NCBI GenBank assembly: GCA_947625055.1
Contig: CANQMT010000010.1
Coordinates: forward strand, 1-64,000
DNA from: an uncultured Monoglobus sp.
GTDB taxonomy: Bacteria > Bacillota > Clostridia > Monoglobales > Monoglobaceae
Reading direction: 5' to 3'
DNA length: 64,000 nucleotides
Both the position numbers and the translations under genes were made by a program. Numbering within the stretch: position 1 is the first letter of the stretch; each line of letters opens with the position of its first letter. Shown here in pieces: positions 42,842 to 52,274 of the stretch. A model generated the notes under the pieces. That model was not told the DNA's origin and did not search any database. It saw only the letters and a program-made list of their open reading frames with translations.

Positions 42842-43858
42842 ATGCTTACACAATACATAAGAAAGATCACTGACGGAGAAAACCTGACGTTTGACGAGGC
42901 GAAAACCGCAATGGACGCGGTTTTGGACGGCGGAGCGACGCCGGTGCAGATAAGCGCCTACCTCACCGCCCTGCGCATGAAGGGCGAGACGATCGACGAG
43001 ATCAGCGGCAGCGCCGCGATGATGAACAGCAAGGCCTCGCTCATCACGCCCGACGTTCCCGACTATGTTGACTGCGTGGGAACCGGCGGCGACGGCACGA
43101 ACACGTTTAACATTTCTACCACCGCGGCGTTTGTTATCGCGGGCGCGGGCGCAAAGACCGCCAAGCACGGAAACCGCGCGGTTTCGAGCAAATGCGGCAG
43201 CGCCGACGTGCTTGAGGGCCTCGGCGTAAATATCATGATAACGCCCGAGCAGGTCAAGGAGTGCGTCGAAAAGATCGGCATAGGATTTATGTTCGCGAGA
43301 ACCATGCACCCCTGCATGAAAACCGTGTCGGGCGTGCGCGGCGAGATCAAGATAAGAACTCTGTTTAATATATTAGGCCCCCTCTCGAACCCCTCGAACG
43401 CCAAGCATCAGGTCATCGGCGTGTTTGACGAGAACCTGACCCACCCGCTGGCCGAGGCGATGATGAACCTCGGCGTAACCTCGGGCATGTCGGTATGCGG
43501 CGTTGACAACGGCATGGATGAGCTGTCGATAATCGGAAAGACCAAGATATCCGAGATAAAGGACGGCAAGGTCATCGACTATTATTTAAGCCCCGAGGAT
43601 GTGGGCCTCGCCGTCGGCACGGCGGATGACATCAAGGGCGGAGACGTAGACGAGAACGTGAAAACAACCCTGAGCATCTTAAAAGGCGAAAAAGGTCCCC
43701 GCCGCGATATAGTTGTTCTGAACGCGGGTGCGGCGATATATACGACAGGCATTGCGAAGAGCATCGAGGAAGGCGTTCGCATGGCGGAAAAAGCCATAGA
43801 CAGCGGCGCCGCCATGGAAAAACTCGATCAACTGGTAGAGATGACGAACGCGTTTTAG
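42842..43858 (+). CDS. trpD: Anthranilate phosphoribosyltransferase
   Basis: 338 residues. Transfers phosphoribose from PRPP to anthranilate. Glycine-rich PRPP loop VGTGGDGTNTFNIST near residue 78, then KHGNRAVSSKCGSADVLE near residue 105. GGAG precedes the ATG at 42842; a TTG three codons earlier is less likely. It starts 13 bases after trpG ends. An R2 repeat insertion separates it from trpC. Confidence 0.96.
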   Translation: MLTQYIRKITDGENLTFDEAKTAMDAVLDGGATPVQISAYLTALRMKGETIDEISGSAAMMNSKASLITPDVPDYVDCVGTGGDGTNTFNISTTAAFVIAGAGAKTAKHGNRAVSSKCGSADVLEGLGVNIMITPEQVKECVEKIGIGFMFARTMHPCMKTVSGVRGEIKIRTLFNILGPLSNPSNAKHQVIGVFDENLTHPLAEAMMNLGVTSGMSVCGVDNGMDELSIIGKTKISEIKDGKVIDYYLSPEDVGLAVGTADDIKGGDVDENVKTTLSILKGEKGPRRDIVVLNAGAAIYTTGIAKSIEEGVRMAEKAIDSGAAMEKLDQLVEMTNAF

Positions 43859-43861
43859 TTT

Positions 43862-44059
43862 GGCTCGCCCCTTTAGGGGAGAGCTGGCTGCGGCTTGTCC
43901 GCAGACTGAGAGGGGTCAACGTAGAGACTAGGAAATAGGTGCTAGGAACTAGGAATATCTCGCTGAGATTTTCAATCATAGCCCCTAGACCTTAATCTCT
44001 GGTACCTATGTTAACCCCTCTCCGCCCGCTAGCGGGCACCTCTCCCCAAGGGGCGAGGC
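43862..44059. repeat. R2 MITE-like element between trpD and trpC
   Basis: 198 bp with ~20-bp inverted ends: GGCTCGCCCCTTTAGGGGAG at 43862 and CTCCCCAAGGGGCGAGGC ending at 44059. It contains the GACTGAGAGGGG and CCTCTCC(GC) segments seen in R2 copies at 21377 and 49160, plus TAGGNACTAGGAA tandem pieces in the middle. No gene. It interrupts an otherwise tight operon. Confidence 0.75.
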
Positions 44060-44087
44060 AGACATAAGTCAATGAGAGGAAATATCC

Positions 44088-44891
44088 ATGGACATACTTG
44101 AAAAAATCGTAACAAAAAAGAAAATATATCTTGAGAACCAAAAGCAGAAAATCAGCTACAAAACGCTGAGGACTGACGTTGAAAAATCGTTCGGCTCGCG
44201 CAAGGTGATAAGCTTTTACAACGCGCTTAAAAACTATGAAAAAATTTCGATCATAGCCGAAGTGAAAAAAGCGTCGCCCTCAAAAGGGCTGATCCGCCCC
44301 GACCTTAACCACATGGACGTGGCGCGGGAATATTTAAAGTCCGACGTGCAGGCCATGTCGGTGCTGACCGAGACCGACTTCTTCCTCGGCAAGCCCGATT
44401 TCCTGCGCGACATCAGCCGCATTTCCCAAATTCCGCTGCTGCGCAAGGATTTCGTGATCGACGACTATCAGATATACGAGGCGAGAGGCCTCGGCGCGTC
44501 GGCGATCCTGCTTATCGCGGCGATCCTTGACGACAAGACCATGAGCGATTTTATGGACACCGCGCGCGGGCTCAATCTTGACTGTCTGGTCGAGGTTCAC
44601 GACGCGGAGGAGCTGCGCCGCGTGAACGCGCTTGGCGCGAGGATCGTCGGGGTCAACAACCGCAACCTCAAGACCTTTGAGGAGGACCTCGGCACCACCG
44701 AGCGGCTTTTGGGTCTGCTTGAGGAGCGGGAGAAAAAGGTTCTTGTGTCCGAAAGCGGGATCAGGAGCAGCCGCGACCTTGAGTATGTGGAGCGGATTGG
44801 CGCAGACGCGGCGCTTATCGGCGAGCTGTTCATGCGTCACCAGAATATTTCCTCCGCGGTCGATGATCTGAGAAACGGAAGGCTTGATTGA
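44088..44891 (+). CDS. trpC: Indole-3-glycerol phosphate synthase
   Basis: 267 residues, (beta/alpha)8 barrel. Closes carboxyphenylamino-deoxyribulose phosphate to indole-glycerol phosphate. IIAEVKKASPSKGLI near residue 52 holds catalytic Glu and Lys; LLRKDFVIDDYQIYEARG near 118, VGVNNRNLKTFEEDL near 188 and VSESGIRSSRDLEY near 218 are all family motifs. GAGAGGAAAT precedes the ATG. Its stop is one base before the trpF ATG. Confidence 0.97.
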   Translation: MDILEKIVTKKKIYLENQKQKISYKTLRTDVEKSFGSRKVISFYNALKNYEKISIIAEVKKASPSKGLIRPDLNHMDVAREYLKSDVQAMSVLTETDFFLGKPDFLRDISRISQIPLLRKDFVIDDYQIYEARGLGASAILLIAAILDDKTMSDFMDTARGLNLDCLVEVHDAEELRRVNALGARIVGVNNRNLKTFEEDLGTTERLLGLLEEREKKVLVSESGIRSSRDLEYVERIGADAALIGELFMRHQNISSAVDDLRNGRLD

Positions 44892-44892
44892 T

Positions 44893-45519
44893 ATGAGCGT
44901 TAAAATAAAGATATGCGGCCTCATGCGCGAGGCGGACGCCGACGCGGTGAATGTTGCTATGCCCGACTTTGCGGGCTTTGTGTTCTACGAGAAAAGCCGC
45001 CGCTGTCTGACGGCCGAAAAGGCGCGTGCGATACGCTCGCGGCTCGATCCGAGGATAAGGGCCGTCGGCGTGTTTGTCAACATGCCGCTCCAAAAGATCG
45101 CGGAGCTTGCGGATTCGGTGCCGCTTGACATCGCTCAGCTTCACGGCGAGGAAAGCGCGGAGGATATTGAAGATCTGCGAAAGCTTTGTCCCGATCTCGA
45201 GATCTGGAAGGCGGCGCGGGTCGGCGACGATTTTGACCCGAAAAGCCTTGAAAAATACAAAATCGCCGACCGCTTGCTGCTCGACGCGTATGTCGAGGGT
45301 TACGGCGGCAAGGGCAAAAAGATCGAGGACGAGCGACTGCGCGGCATCGACCTGAGCGCGATCATGCTGGCCGGCGGGCTGAACGCGGACAACATAGCGG
45401 ACGCGGTCGAAAGGTACCGCCCCTACGGGGTCGACGTCAGCAGCGGCGCCGAGACCGACGGTCTGAAGGATGCGGAAAAGATAAAGAAAATCGTGAATAT
45501 CATAAGGAGTATAAAATAA
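44893..45519 (+). CDS. trpF: Phosphoribosylanthranilate isomerase
   Basis: 208 residues, small barrel. Amadori isomerisation of phosphoribosylanthranilate. The family signature KIKICGLMREADADAV lies at the N-terminus with the catalytic cysteine, and LAGGLNADNIADAVE and GVDVSSGAET near the C-terminus bind phosphate and product. The ATG at 44893 directly follows the trpC stop. Confidence 0.95.
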   Translation: MSVKIKICGLMREADADAVNVAMPDFAGFVFYEKSRRCLTAEKARAIRSRLDPRIRAVGVFVNMPLQKIAELADSVPLDIAQLHGEESAEDIEDLRKLCPDLEIWKAARVGDDFDPKSLEKYKIADRLLLDAYVEGYGGKGKKIEDERLRGIDLSAIMLAGGLNADNIADAVERYRPYGVDVSSGAETDGLKDAEKIKKIVNIIRSIK

Positions 45520-45540
45520 ATCAAAACGAGGTATAAAAAT

Positions 45541-46737
45541 ATGGAAAATAAATCAAAGGGCAGATTCGGGATCTACGGCGGACAGTACGCGCCCGAGACC
45601 CTGATGCGCGCCCTGAACGAGCTTGAGGCCGCCTATAACGAGGCGAAGGCGGATCCCGAGTTCCAAAAAGAACTTGAATTTTATTTGAATGAATACGCGA
45701 ACCGCCCGTCTCTGCTTTACTACGCGGAGAACATGACAAAGGATCTGGGCGGCGCCAAGGTGTACATAAAGCGCGAGGATCTGAACCACACCGGAGCGCA
45801 CAAGATAAACAACGTGCTTGGTCAGGCGCTTCTGGCGAAGCGCATGGGCAAAAAGAAGGTGATCGCCGAGACCGGAGCGGGTCAGCACGGAGTGGCCGCG
45901 GCCACGGCGGCAGCGCTGTTCGGCATGGAGTGTGAGGTTTTCATGGGCGAGGAGGACACGCGCCGTCAGGAGCTCAACGTGTTTCGCATGAACCTGCTGG
46001 GCGCCAAAGTTACGCCGGTCACGTCCGGAACCGGCACGCTCAAGGACGCCTGCAACGAGGCGCTCCGCGCGTGGGCGGCAAGGGCTAACGACACGATGTA
46101 TCTGCTGGGCTCCACCATGGGCCCGCACCCGTACCCAACGATCGTGCGCGACTTCCAGAGCGTTATCGGAAAAGAGATTAAGGCGCAGATGCTCGAAAAA
46201 GAGGGCCGTCTGCCCGACGCGGTCATCGCCTGCGTGGGCGGAGGCAGTAATGCAATGGGCGCGTTTTATGACTTTATCGGCGACAAGTCGGTTCGGCTTA
46301 TCGGAGCCGAGGCCGCGGGCGACGGAATAGACACCGAGCGCCACGCCGCGACCATGACGAAGGGCACCGTGGGTGTGCTGCACGGCATGAAGTCGATATT
46401 TTTGCAGGACAAATCGGGCGGCATAATGCCGGTCTACTCGATCTCCGCGGGCCTTGATTATCCCGGAGTCGGCCCCGAACATGCGGCTCTGCGCGACAGC
46501 GGCAGAGCCGAATACTATCCGATAACCGACGCCGAGGCGGTCGACGCGTTCCGCTATCTGACGAGGATCGAGGGCATAATCCCCGCGATCGAAAGCTCAC
46601 ACGCGGTGGCGCAGGCGATGAAGCTCGTGCCGAAAATGGACAAGGACAAAATCGTTGTCATAAACCTCTCGGGCAGAGGCGACAAGGACGTTTACTCCGT
46701 CGCGAGATATATGGGGGTGGAAATCAATGAAAAATAG
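45541..46737 (+). CDS. trpB: Tryptophan synthase beta subunit
   Basis: 398 residues, PLP enzyme joining indole and serine. It begins [36 protein letters not shown] near residue 82 holds the PLP lysine; [11 protein letters not shown], and [12 protein letters not shown] for phosphate binding, follow. Trp synthase type 1 by length and motifs. ACGAGG is in front of the ATG; the 3' end overlaps trpA. Confidence 0.97.
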   Translation: MENKSKGRFGIYGGQYAPETLMRALNELEAAYNEAKADPEFQKELEFYLNEYANRPSLLYYAENMTKDLGGAKVYIKREDLNHTGAHKINNVLGQALLAKRMGKKKVIAETGAGQHGVAAATAAALFGMECEVFMGEEDTRRQELNVFRMNLLGAKVTPVTSGTGTLKDACNEALRAWAARANDTMYLLGSTMGPHPYPTIVRDFQSVIGKEIKAQMLEKEGRLPDAVIACVGGGSNAMGAFYDFIGDKSVRLIGAEAAGDGIDTERHAATMTKGTVGVLHGMKSIFLQDKSGGIMPVYSISAGLDYPGVGPEHAALRDSGRAEYYPITDAEAVDAFRYLTRIEGIIPAIESSHAVAQAMKLVPKMDKDKIVVINLSGRGDKDVYSVARYMGVEINEK

Positions 46738-47524
46738 AATAGACTCAATGTTTGAAGCCCTGAGAGAAAAAAACAAAAAAGCGCTTGTGACGTTCCTGAC
46801 GTTCGGCGACCCGGATATCGAGACCTCGAAAAAGCTGGTGCTCGCCATGGAAAACGCGGGCGCCGATCTGATCGAACTGGGAATACCGTTCTCCGACCCT
46901 ATGGCCGAGGGCCCGGTAATTCAGGCGGCGAACGTGCGCGCCCTGAAGCATGAGATAAATCTTGACATAATATTTAAGGCTGTGTCCGAGCTGCGCGAGA
47001 GCACGCAGGTGCCGCTGGTGTTTTTGATGTATTTCAACTCGATATTAAGCTACGGCCCCGAAAAGTTTTTCGCGGCCTGCAAAAAGGCGGGCGTGGACGG
47101 CGTTATTATCCCCGACCTTCCGTTTGAGGAGAGCGATGAGATATATGATCTGACGCAGGAGTACGGCGTATGGCAGATCTCGATGATCGCGCCAACCTCA
47201 TCCGAGGAGCGTTCAAAGGCGATCTGCGATAGGGCAAAGGGCTTTCTCTACTGTGTGTCCTCAATGGGCGTCACCGGAACGCGCGAGGATTTTTCGACCG
47301 ACTTTGACCGTATGTTCGGCATGCTCAACAAGTATTCCGACATTCCCAAGTGCATAGGCTTCGGAATTTCAAAACCCGAGCATATCGAGAGTTTGAAAAA
47401 ATACTGCGACGGCCTTATAGTCGGCAGCGCCATTGTCAAAACGATCGCCGCGGGCAAGACTGCGGAGGATAAGATAAACGGCGTGAAGGCCCTGACAAGC
47501 GCCCTCAAAGCTCCGCTGATGTAA
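46727..47524 (+). CDS. trpA: Tryptophan synthase alpha subunit
   Basis: 265 residues, (beta/alpha)8 barrel. Cleaves indole-glycerol phosphate to indole, which is channelled to Trp[13 protein letters not shown] near residue 20, [19 protein letters not shown] near residue 50 with the catalytic Glu and Asp, and [10 protein letters not shown] near 180. It overlaps the end of trpB by 11 bases. Last gene of the trp operon; an R3 repeat and a terminator follow. Confidence 0.97.
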   Translation: MKNRIDSMFEALREKNKKALVTFLTFGDPDIETSKKLVLAMENAGADLIELGIPFSDPMAEGPVIQAANVRALKHEINLDIIFKAVSELRESTQVPLVFLMYFNSILSYGPEKFFAACKKAGVDGVIIPDLPFEESDEIYDLTQEYGVWQISMIAPTSSEERSKAICDRAKGFLYCVSSMGVTGTREDFSTDFDRMFGMLNKYSDIPKCIGFGISKPEHIESLKKYCDGLIVGSAIVKTIAAGKTAEDKINGVKALTSALKAPLM

Positions 47525-47547
47525 CGCTTGACAAATTTGAAAGCGCA

Positions 47548-47674
47548 TGTAGAAAAATTTCGTTTTTCAAAAATTAAACAGCCCATGTCCGGTTCCGCCC
47601 GCCACACCCGGGCGGGGCATGACGGAACCGGGTCCGGCGATCATATAAAAGCTATTTTTAGCTCGCAGCTTTAC
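47548..47674 (+). repeat. R3 dispersed repeat, copy B
   Basis: About 127 bp. Starts TGTAGAAAAATTTCGTTTTT, has the family core CGGGCGGGGCATGACGGAAC and ends TTTTTAGCTCGCAGCTTTAC. It lies between trpA and the shared terminator before panD, in the direction of trp transcription. Confidence 0.75.
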
Positions 47675-47689
47675 TGTTTCAACAATCCG

Positions 47690-47712
47690 AAAGGAGCCCG
47701 AAGGCTCCTTTT
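47690..47712. terminator. Bidirectional terminator between trpA and panD
   Basis: AAAGGAGCC pairs with GGCTCCTTT around CGAA, followed by T's; immediately next to the panD stop. Confidence 0.85.
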
Positions 47713-48051
47713 TCATATGCTGTTTTCTATAAATTTGATTTTGGGCTTGTGGGTCTTGGCTTCCTCGTAGTCCATTGTGGCATAGGCTATGATTATCACC
47801 TTGTCGCCGACGCTCGCTTTGTGGGCGGCGGCTCCGTTGAGGCACACGACTCCGCTGCCGCGCTCGCCCGGGATCGCGTAGGTTATCAGGCGCTCGCCGT
47901 TGTTTATGTTCACCACATGCACCTGCTGGTTTGTCAGGATCCCTACCTCGTCCATCCAGTCCTCGTCAATGGTTATCGAGCCGATGTAGTTTAAGTTTGC
48001 GTCCGTCACTGTGGCTCTGTGGATTTTTGAGTTCATGATCTCTATGTTCAT
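47713..48051 (-). CDS. panD: Aspartate 1-decarboxylase
   Basis: 112-residue pyruvoyl enzyme making beta-alanine for pantothenate. The self-cleavage site is GS in YIGSITID near residue 24, where serine becomes the pyruvoyl group. Ending HKPKIKFI is slightly shortened relative to some homologues but the core is complete. GGAGGTGTC precedes the ATG. It follows panC by 13 bases. Confidence 0.95.
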   Translation of the reverse strand: MNIEIMNSKIHRATVTDANLNYIGSITIDEDWMDEVGILTNQQVHVVNINNGERLITYAIPGERGSGVVCLNGAAAHKASVGDKVIIIAYATMDYEEAKTHKPKIKFIENSI

Positions 48052-48064
48052 ATACCGACACCTC

Positions 48065-48922
48065 CTAGATTTTAGGCTCTGCTATGATATTGTCGATCAG
48101 CCGCGTCTTTCCGAAGCGGACCGCCAGCGCGATCAGTGTTTTTTCGACGAGCCTGCCGCCGTATGGCTCAAGGCTCGGGAACGCGCAGCTTTCGATATAT
48201 TCGATGTCCGCGAGGGGCGATTTTGATATCCGCGCCCGTATGTCGTGCTTTATTTTCTCAAGGTCGGTCTCGCCGCCTTTGATATTATCCTCCGCCTCTT
48301 TCAGCGCCGCGCTGAGGCTGAGCGCCTGCTCGCGCTCCTCGGCGGATAAATAGGTGTTGCGGCTGCTCATCGCGAGCCCGTCTTTTTCGCGCACTATCGG
48401 ACAGGGCACGATCTCGATATTCATGTTGAGGTCGGACACCATGCGCATAATGACCGCGAGCTGCTGCGCGTCCTTCTGACCGAAGTAGGCGCGGTCGGCC
48501 ATTGAGATGTTGAACAGCTTGGTAACAACGGTTGCCACGCCGCGGAAGTGTCCGGGCCTCGTTTTGCCGCACAATATCTTGGTGATGTCGCTGTCCACAC
48601 TGACGAAGGTCCCGTAACCGTCCGGGTACATGTCCTCGGGGTCCGGGTGGAAAATATAGTCCGCGCCTGCCGACTCTGCGGCTTGTTTGTCGCGCTCAAG
48701 GTCGCGCGGATAGGTCTCAAGGTCCTCGCCGGGGCCGAACTGGGTCGGGTTGACAAAAACGCTGACGATCGTTATATCGTTCTGCTCGGCGCTCTTGCGT
48801 ATAAGCGACTTGTGGCCCTCGTGAAGATAGCCCATAGTGGGCACAAGGCCGATCGTTTTGCCCTCAGCCTTTAATTTTTTTGAAACGGCGTTAAGCTCCG
48901 CCGGTGTTTTTATGATCTGCAT
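48065..48922 (-). CDS. panC: Pantothenate synthetase
   Basis: 285 residues. ATP-dependent ligation of pantoate and beta-alanine. The nucleotide-binding [18 protein letters not shown] near residue 27 has the HxGH motif, followed by [23 protein letters not shown] eight bases upstream supports the ATG at 48922 over a start six codons earlier. Separated from panB by an R1/R2 repeat block. Confidence 0.95.
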   Translation of the reverse strand: MQIIKTPAELNAVSKKLKAEGKTIGLVPTMGYLHEGHKSLIRKSAEQNDITIVSVFVNPTQFGPGEDLETYPRDLERDKQAAESAGADYIFHPDPEDMYPDGYGTFVSVDSDITKILCGKTRPGHFRGVATVVTKLFNISMADRAYFGQKDAQQLAVIMRMVSDLNMNIEIVPCPIVREKDGLAMSSRNTYLSAEEREQALSLSAALKEAEDNIKGGETDLEKIKHDIRARISKSPLADIEYIESCAFPSLEPYGGRLVEKTLIALAVRFGKTRLIDNIIAEPKI

Positions 48923-48942
48923 GGTAAATACTCCTAACATAG

Positions 48943-49195
48943 TGATTAGTAATTAGCGAATAGTGATTAGATCGGGCGGCAGATTGCCGCCCCTACGGTG
49001 TTATGCGCGACACGTTCGTAGGGGACGGCGCCCTCGACGTCCCGCAGGGCGGATATCATCCGCCCGTCGGGCTCGCCCCTTGGGGATAATCAGCAAGCTT
49101 GCTTGCGGGTTCAAAGCGACCTTTGAAAATCGCTTGCGATTTTCACCAAGCGCTTCCTTAAAGCTGTCACCGAAGGTGACTGAGAGGGGTTAACT
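48943..49195. repeat. R1/R2 repeat block between panB and panC
   Basis: Starts TAGTGATTAGTAATTAGCGA as at 21211 (R1), with GGGCGGCAGATTGCCGCCC inverted repeat and CGTAGGGGACGG. Then GGGCTCGCCCCTTGGGG, an imperfect GCTTGC/GCAAGC region, and the R2 end GCTGTCACCGAAGGTGACTG. No gene. Confidence 0.75.
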
Positions 49196-49198
49196 TGA

Positions 49199-49984
49199 TT
49201 ATTTGGGGAAACTTCCCTCTTTTACTTCTTTTATATATTCCGAAACGCCGCCGGTGATCGTTTTGCCGACTTCGGCGAAGCGCTTCACGAACGACGGCAC
49301 ATAATCGTCGAACATTCCCAGCATGTCGTGCAGCACCAGGACCTGCCCGTCGCAGTCGGGGCCCGCGCCTATGCCGATCGTGGGGATCGTAAGGTTTTCG
49401 GTCACTTTTTTCGCCGGATCGCGGGGGATGCACTCAAGCACCAGCGCGAACGCCCCGGCTTCCTCCACCGCTTTCGCGTCGCGCATCAGCTTTTCGGCAG
49501 CCGCGTCGGTCTTTGCCTGAATTCCGAAGCCTCCGAGCTGATTGACGCTCTGCGGCGTCAGCCCCAGATGCGCGCACACGGGAATTCCCGCGTCGGTTAT
49601 CGCATTTATAACGTCGGCGATCTCCTCGCCGCCCTCGATCTTGACCGCCGCCGCGTTCCCTTCCGCTATGAGAGCGCCGGCGTTTTTAACGGCCTCGTAC
49701 TTCCCGAGGCGGCAGGACAAAAACGGCATGTCTGCCACGACCATGGCGCGCTTCGCGCCCTTCGCGACCGCCTTTGTGTGGTGGATCATGTCCGCCATTG
49801 TGACGTGCGTCGTGTTGTCAAAGCCGAGCATAACGTTGCCCAGCGAGTCGCCCACGAGTATCATATCTATCCCCGCGGCGTCCACAAGCTTTGCCATCGA
49901 GTAATCATAAGAGGTCAGCATGGAAATCTTCTCTCTGCCCTTCATTGCCCGGACGGTTTTTGTTGTGATCTTCTTTTCGGCCAT
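49199..49984 (-). CDS. panB: 3-methyl-2-oxobutanoate hydroxymethyltransferase
   Basis: 261 residues. Transfers a hydroxymethyl group from methylenetetrahydrofolate to ketoisovalerate, the first pantothenate-specific step. MLTSYDYSMAKLVDAAGIDM, VGDSLGNVMLGFDNTTHVTM (metal ligands) and AHLGLTPQSVNQLGGF are all present. AAAGGAGAATG precedes the ATG. With panC and panD it makes panBCD in one direction. Confidence 0.96.
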   Translation of the reverse strand: MAEKKITTKTVRAMKGREKISMLTSYDYSMAKLVDAAGIDMILVGDSLGNVMLGFDNTTHVTMADMIHHTKAVAKGAKRAMVVADMPFLSCRLGKYEAVKNAGALIAEGNAAAVKIEGGEEIADVINAITDAGIPVCAHLGLTPQSVNQLGGFGIQAKTDAAAEKLMRDAKAVEEAGAFALVLECIPRDPAKKVTENLTIPTIGIGAGPDCDGQVLVLHDMLGMFDDYVPSFVKRFAEVGKTITGGVSEYIKEVKEGSFPK

Positions 49985-50372
49985 TTTTCATTCTCCTTTA
50001 CAAACTTTTACTGTTTTGGTATGAGTTTCTTCATTATATTATATACAACTTAAATCCGAAACTACATATTATTGTGTGCATAAAAACAGGACACCCAATA
50101 TGAGGTATCCTTACAGAGAACGTAAAACCGTAAATTCCGCCAAAATTCAGCCGAAATCCACAATTTTAAAAAATTTTTTAAAAAAATCAGTCTCTGTTGG
50201 GAACCCAATCAAAGCTTTTGTCGTCATATATAATGAAAGGCGGATCCGCCTTTCCGTAACGGCAGTATGAGTATAACACAATTTGAAAGAAAATGCAATA
50301 ACTTTTTGTTACATAAAGTTAGATACAAAGTTACAAACGGTTACAAAATTTATACAAATTTACGCAACCCTC
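49985..50372. other. Intergenic region between panB and pyrG
   Basis: No supported gene. It holds the divergent panB upstream region (TATAAT-like AT stretch near 50035-50045), an A/T-rich block, and the perfect 20-bp palindrome GAAAGGCGGATCCGCCTTTC (50235-50254), which lacks a T tract. The 64-codon frame at 50076 has no ribosome site. Confidence 0.5.
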
Positions 50373-50401
50373 TTGACATACGGCTGTTTAGGTATTAAAA
50401 T
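50373..50401 (+). promoter_or_regulatory. Promoter of pyrG
   Basis: TTGACA (50373-50378), 17-base spacer, TAAAAT (50396-50401). The initial transcribed region does not start with the GGG run used for pyrG control in Bacillus. Confidence 0.75.
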
Positions 50402-50454
50402 ACAAGAGTTAAAGTATATTTTTACCGAAATTTAAGACTTTAGGGGGAATCACT

Positions 50455-52077
50455 GTGGCTGTTAAGTATATATTCGTAACGGGCGGCGTTGTGTCCGGCA
50501 TAGGCAAAGGCATCACCGCCGCGTCTCTCGGAAGGCTGCTCAAGACAAGGGGCCTGAGGGTCACGATCCAGAAGTTCGACCCCTATATAAATATAGACCC
50601 CGGAACCATGAGCCCCTATCAGCACGGCGAGGTGTTCGTCACCGACGACGGAGCCGAGACCGATCTTGATCTGGGCCACTATGAAAGATTTATAGACGAG
50701 AGCCTTACAAAAAACAGCAACATCACCACCGGAAAGGTCTATAACGCGGTTATCACCAAAGAGCGGCAGGGCGCCTACCTCGGCGGCACCGTTCAGGTCA
50801 TCCCCCATATAACCGACGAGATCAAGCAGAAGATCTACGACGTTGGCGACGAGGGCGAGTCCGACGTGGTCATCACCGAGATCGGCGGAACCGTTGGCGA
50901 CATTGAGAGCCAGCCGTTCCTTGAGGCGATACGCCAGGTGGCGTATGACAAGGGCAGGCAGAATGTGATGTATATCCACGTTACGCTCGTGCCTTACCTC
51001 AGGACCTCGGGCGAGCTCAAGTCAAAGCCCACGCAGCACAGCGTCAAGGAGCTTTTGAGCATAGGCATCCAGCCCGATCTGCTGATATGCCGCAGCGAGG
51101 TCCCGCTTGAGGACTCTCAGCGCGACAAGATAGCCCTGTTCTGCAACGTTGACCGCGACTGCGTTTTCCAGAACCTCAACTGCGACACGATATATGACGT
51201 GCCGATCATGCTTGAAAATCAGAACCTGTCCGGCAAGGTCTGCGAGAGGCTGGGGCTTGATACGCCCGAGCCCGACCTTCACGAGTGGAACGACATAATT
51301 AAAAGGATAAACAGCCTTGACAAAAAAGTCAGGATAGCGCTCGTCGGCAAATACGTCGCGCTGCACGACGCGTATCTCAGCGTGGCGGAGGCTTTAAGGC
51401 ATGGCGGCTACGCATGCGGGGCCGAGGTCGAGATCGACTGGATCGACGCCGAGGAGGTAAATGACGACAACGTTAAGGAAATGATCGGCGGCGCGGACGG
51501 GATTCTGGTTCCGGGCGGCTTCGGCGACAGAGGCATTGACGGAAAGATCTCTGCGATAAAATACGCGCGCAAGAACAAAGTGCCGTATCTCGGGATCTGC
51601 CTCGGAATGCAGCTCGCGGTCGTGGAGTTCGCGAGAAACGCTGCGGGGCTCAAGGGGGCGCACAGCTCCGAGCTCGATCCCGACACTCCGTATCCGGTGA
51701 TCGACCTGATGCCCGAGCAGAAAAACATTTCCGATATGGGCGGCACCATGAGGCTGGGCGCGTATCCCTGCCACATCAGAGAGAACAGCAAATTCGCGGC
51801 CGAAGCTTACGGCGGGGCCGACAAGATAAAAGAGAGACACAGACACAGATACGAGATGAACAACGATTATATAAAGACGCTTACCGATATGGGGCTTGTG
51901 ATAGCGGGCACCTCGCCCGACAACAGGCTTGTGGAGATCGTTGAGGTCAAGGATCATCCCTGGTTCGTCGGAGTGCAGTTCCATCCGGAATTCAAGTCAA
52001 GACCCAACAAACCGCACCCTCTATTTAAGCAGTTTATATATAATTCGCTACTTAGTTCACAAAAATCTGTTAAATAA
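50455..52077 (+). CDS. pyrG: CTP synthase
   Basis: 540 residues. Converts UTP to CTP with glutamine and ATP. The N-terminal synthetase domain begins [20 protein letters not shown] and has [15 protein letters not shown]; the C-terminal amidotransferase has [17 protein letters not shown] with the catalytic cysteine near residue 383 and [10 protein letters not shown] near 510. It starts with GTG, with AGGGGGAATCAC in front. A long AT-rich intergenic region precedes it and the S-layer gene follows with its own promoter. Confidence 0.97.
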   Translation: MAVKYIFVTGGVVSGIGKGITAASLGRLLKTRGLRVTIQKFDPYINIDPGTMSPYQHGEVFVTDDGAETDLDLGHYERFIDESLTKNSNITTGKVYNAVITKERQGAYLGGTVQVIPHITDEIKQKIYDVGDEGESDVVITEIGGTVGDIESQPFLEAIRQVAYDKGRQNVMYIHVTLVPYLRTSGELKSKPTQHSVKELLSIGIQPDLLICRSEVPLEDSQRDKIALFCNVDRDCVFQNLNCDTIYDVPIMLENQNLSGKVCERLGLDTPEPDLHEWNDIIKRINSLDKKVRIALVGKYVALHDAYLSVAEALRHGGYACGAEVEIDWIDAEEVNDDNVKEMIGGADGILVPGGFGDRGIDGKISAIKYARKNKVPYLGICLGMQLAVVEFARNAAGLKGAHSSELDPDTPYPVIDLMPEQKNISDMGGTMRLGAYPCHIRENSKFAAEAYGGADKIKERHRHRYEMNNDYIKTLTDMGLVIAGTSPDNRLVEIVEVKDHPWFVGVQFHPEFKSRPNKPHPLFKQFIYNSLLSSQKSVK

Positions 52078-52120
52078 TTTGGTTATTTTGTTACAATTGT
52101 GTGAAAAGATAAAATACTTA

Positions 52121-52150
52121 TTGACAATTTGCCCTATTTGGTGTTATAAT
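52121..52150 (+). promoter_or_regulatory. Promoter of the probable S-layer gene
   Basis: TTGACA (52121-52126), 18-base spacer, TATAAT (52145-52150). A ~120-base AT-rich leader without clear structure and a strong AAGGAGG (52257-52263) follow. Confidence 0.85.
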
Positions 52151-52274
52151 CTGTAGTAAGCTAAAGAAAAAGTATGATAGGATAAAAATGTTCTGTTTAT
52201 TTTTCGGCGGCGAAAGTAAATTAATTTTGTAAAAAAAATTAAAATTTTAATATTTTAAGGAGGATTTGAGACAT

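Noticed and set aside
45553-46482. 309-codon antisense frame in trpB
   Set aside because: Shadow of the highly conserved trpB; no motif or ribosome site.
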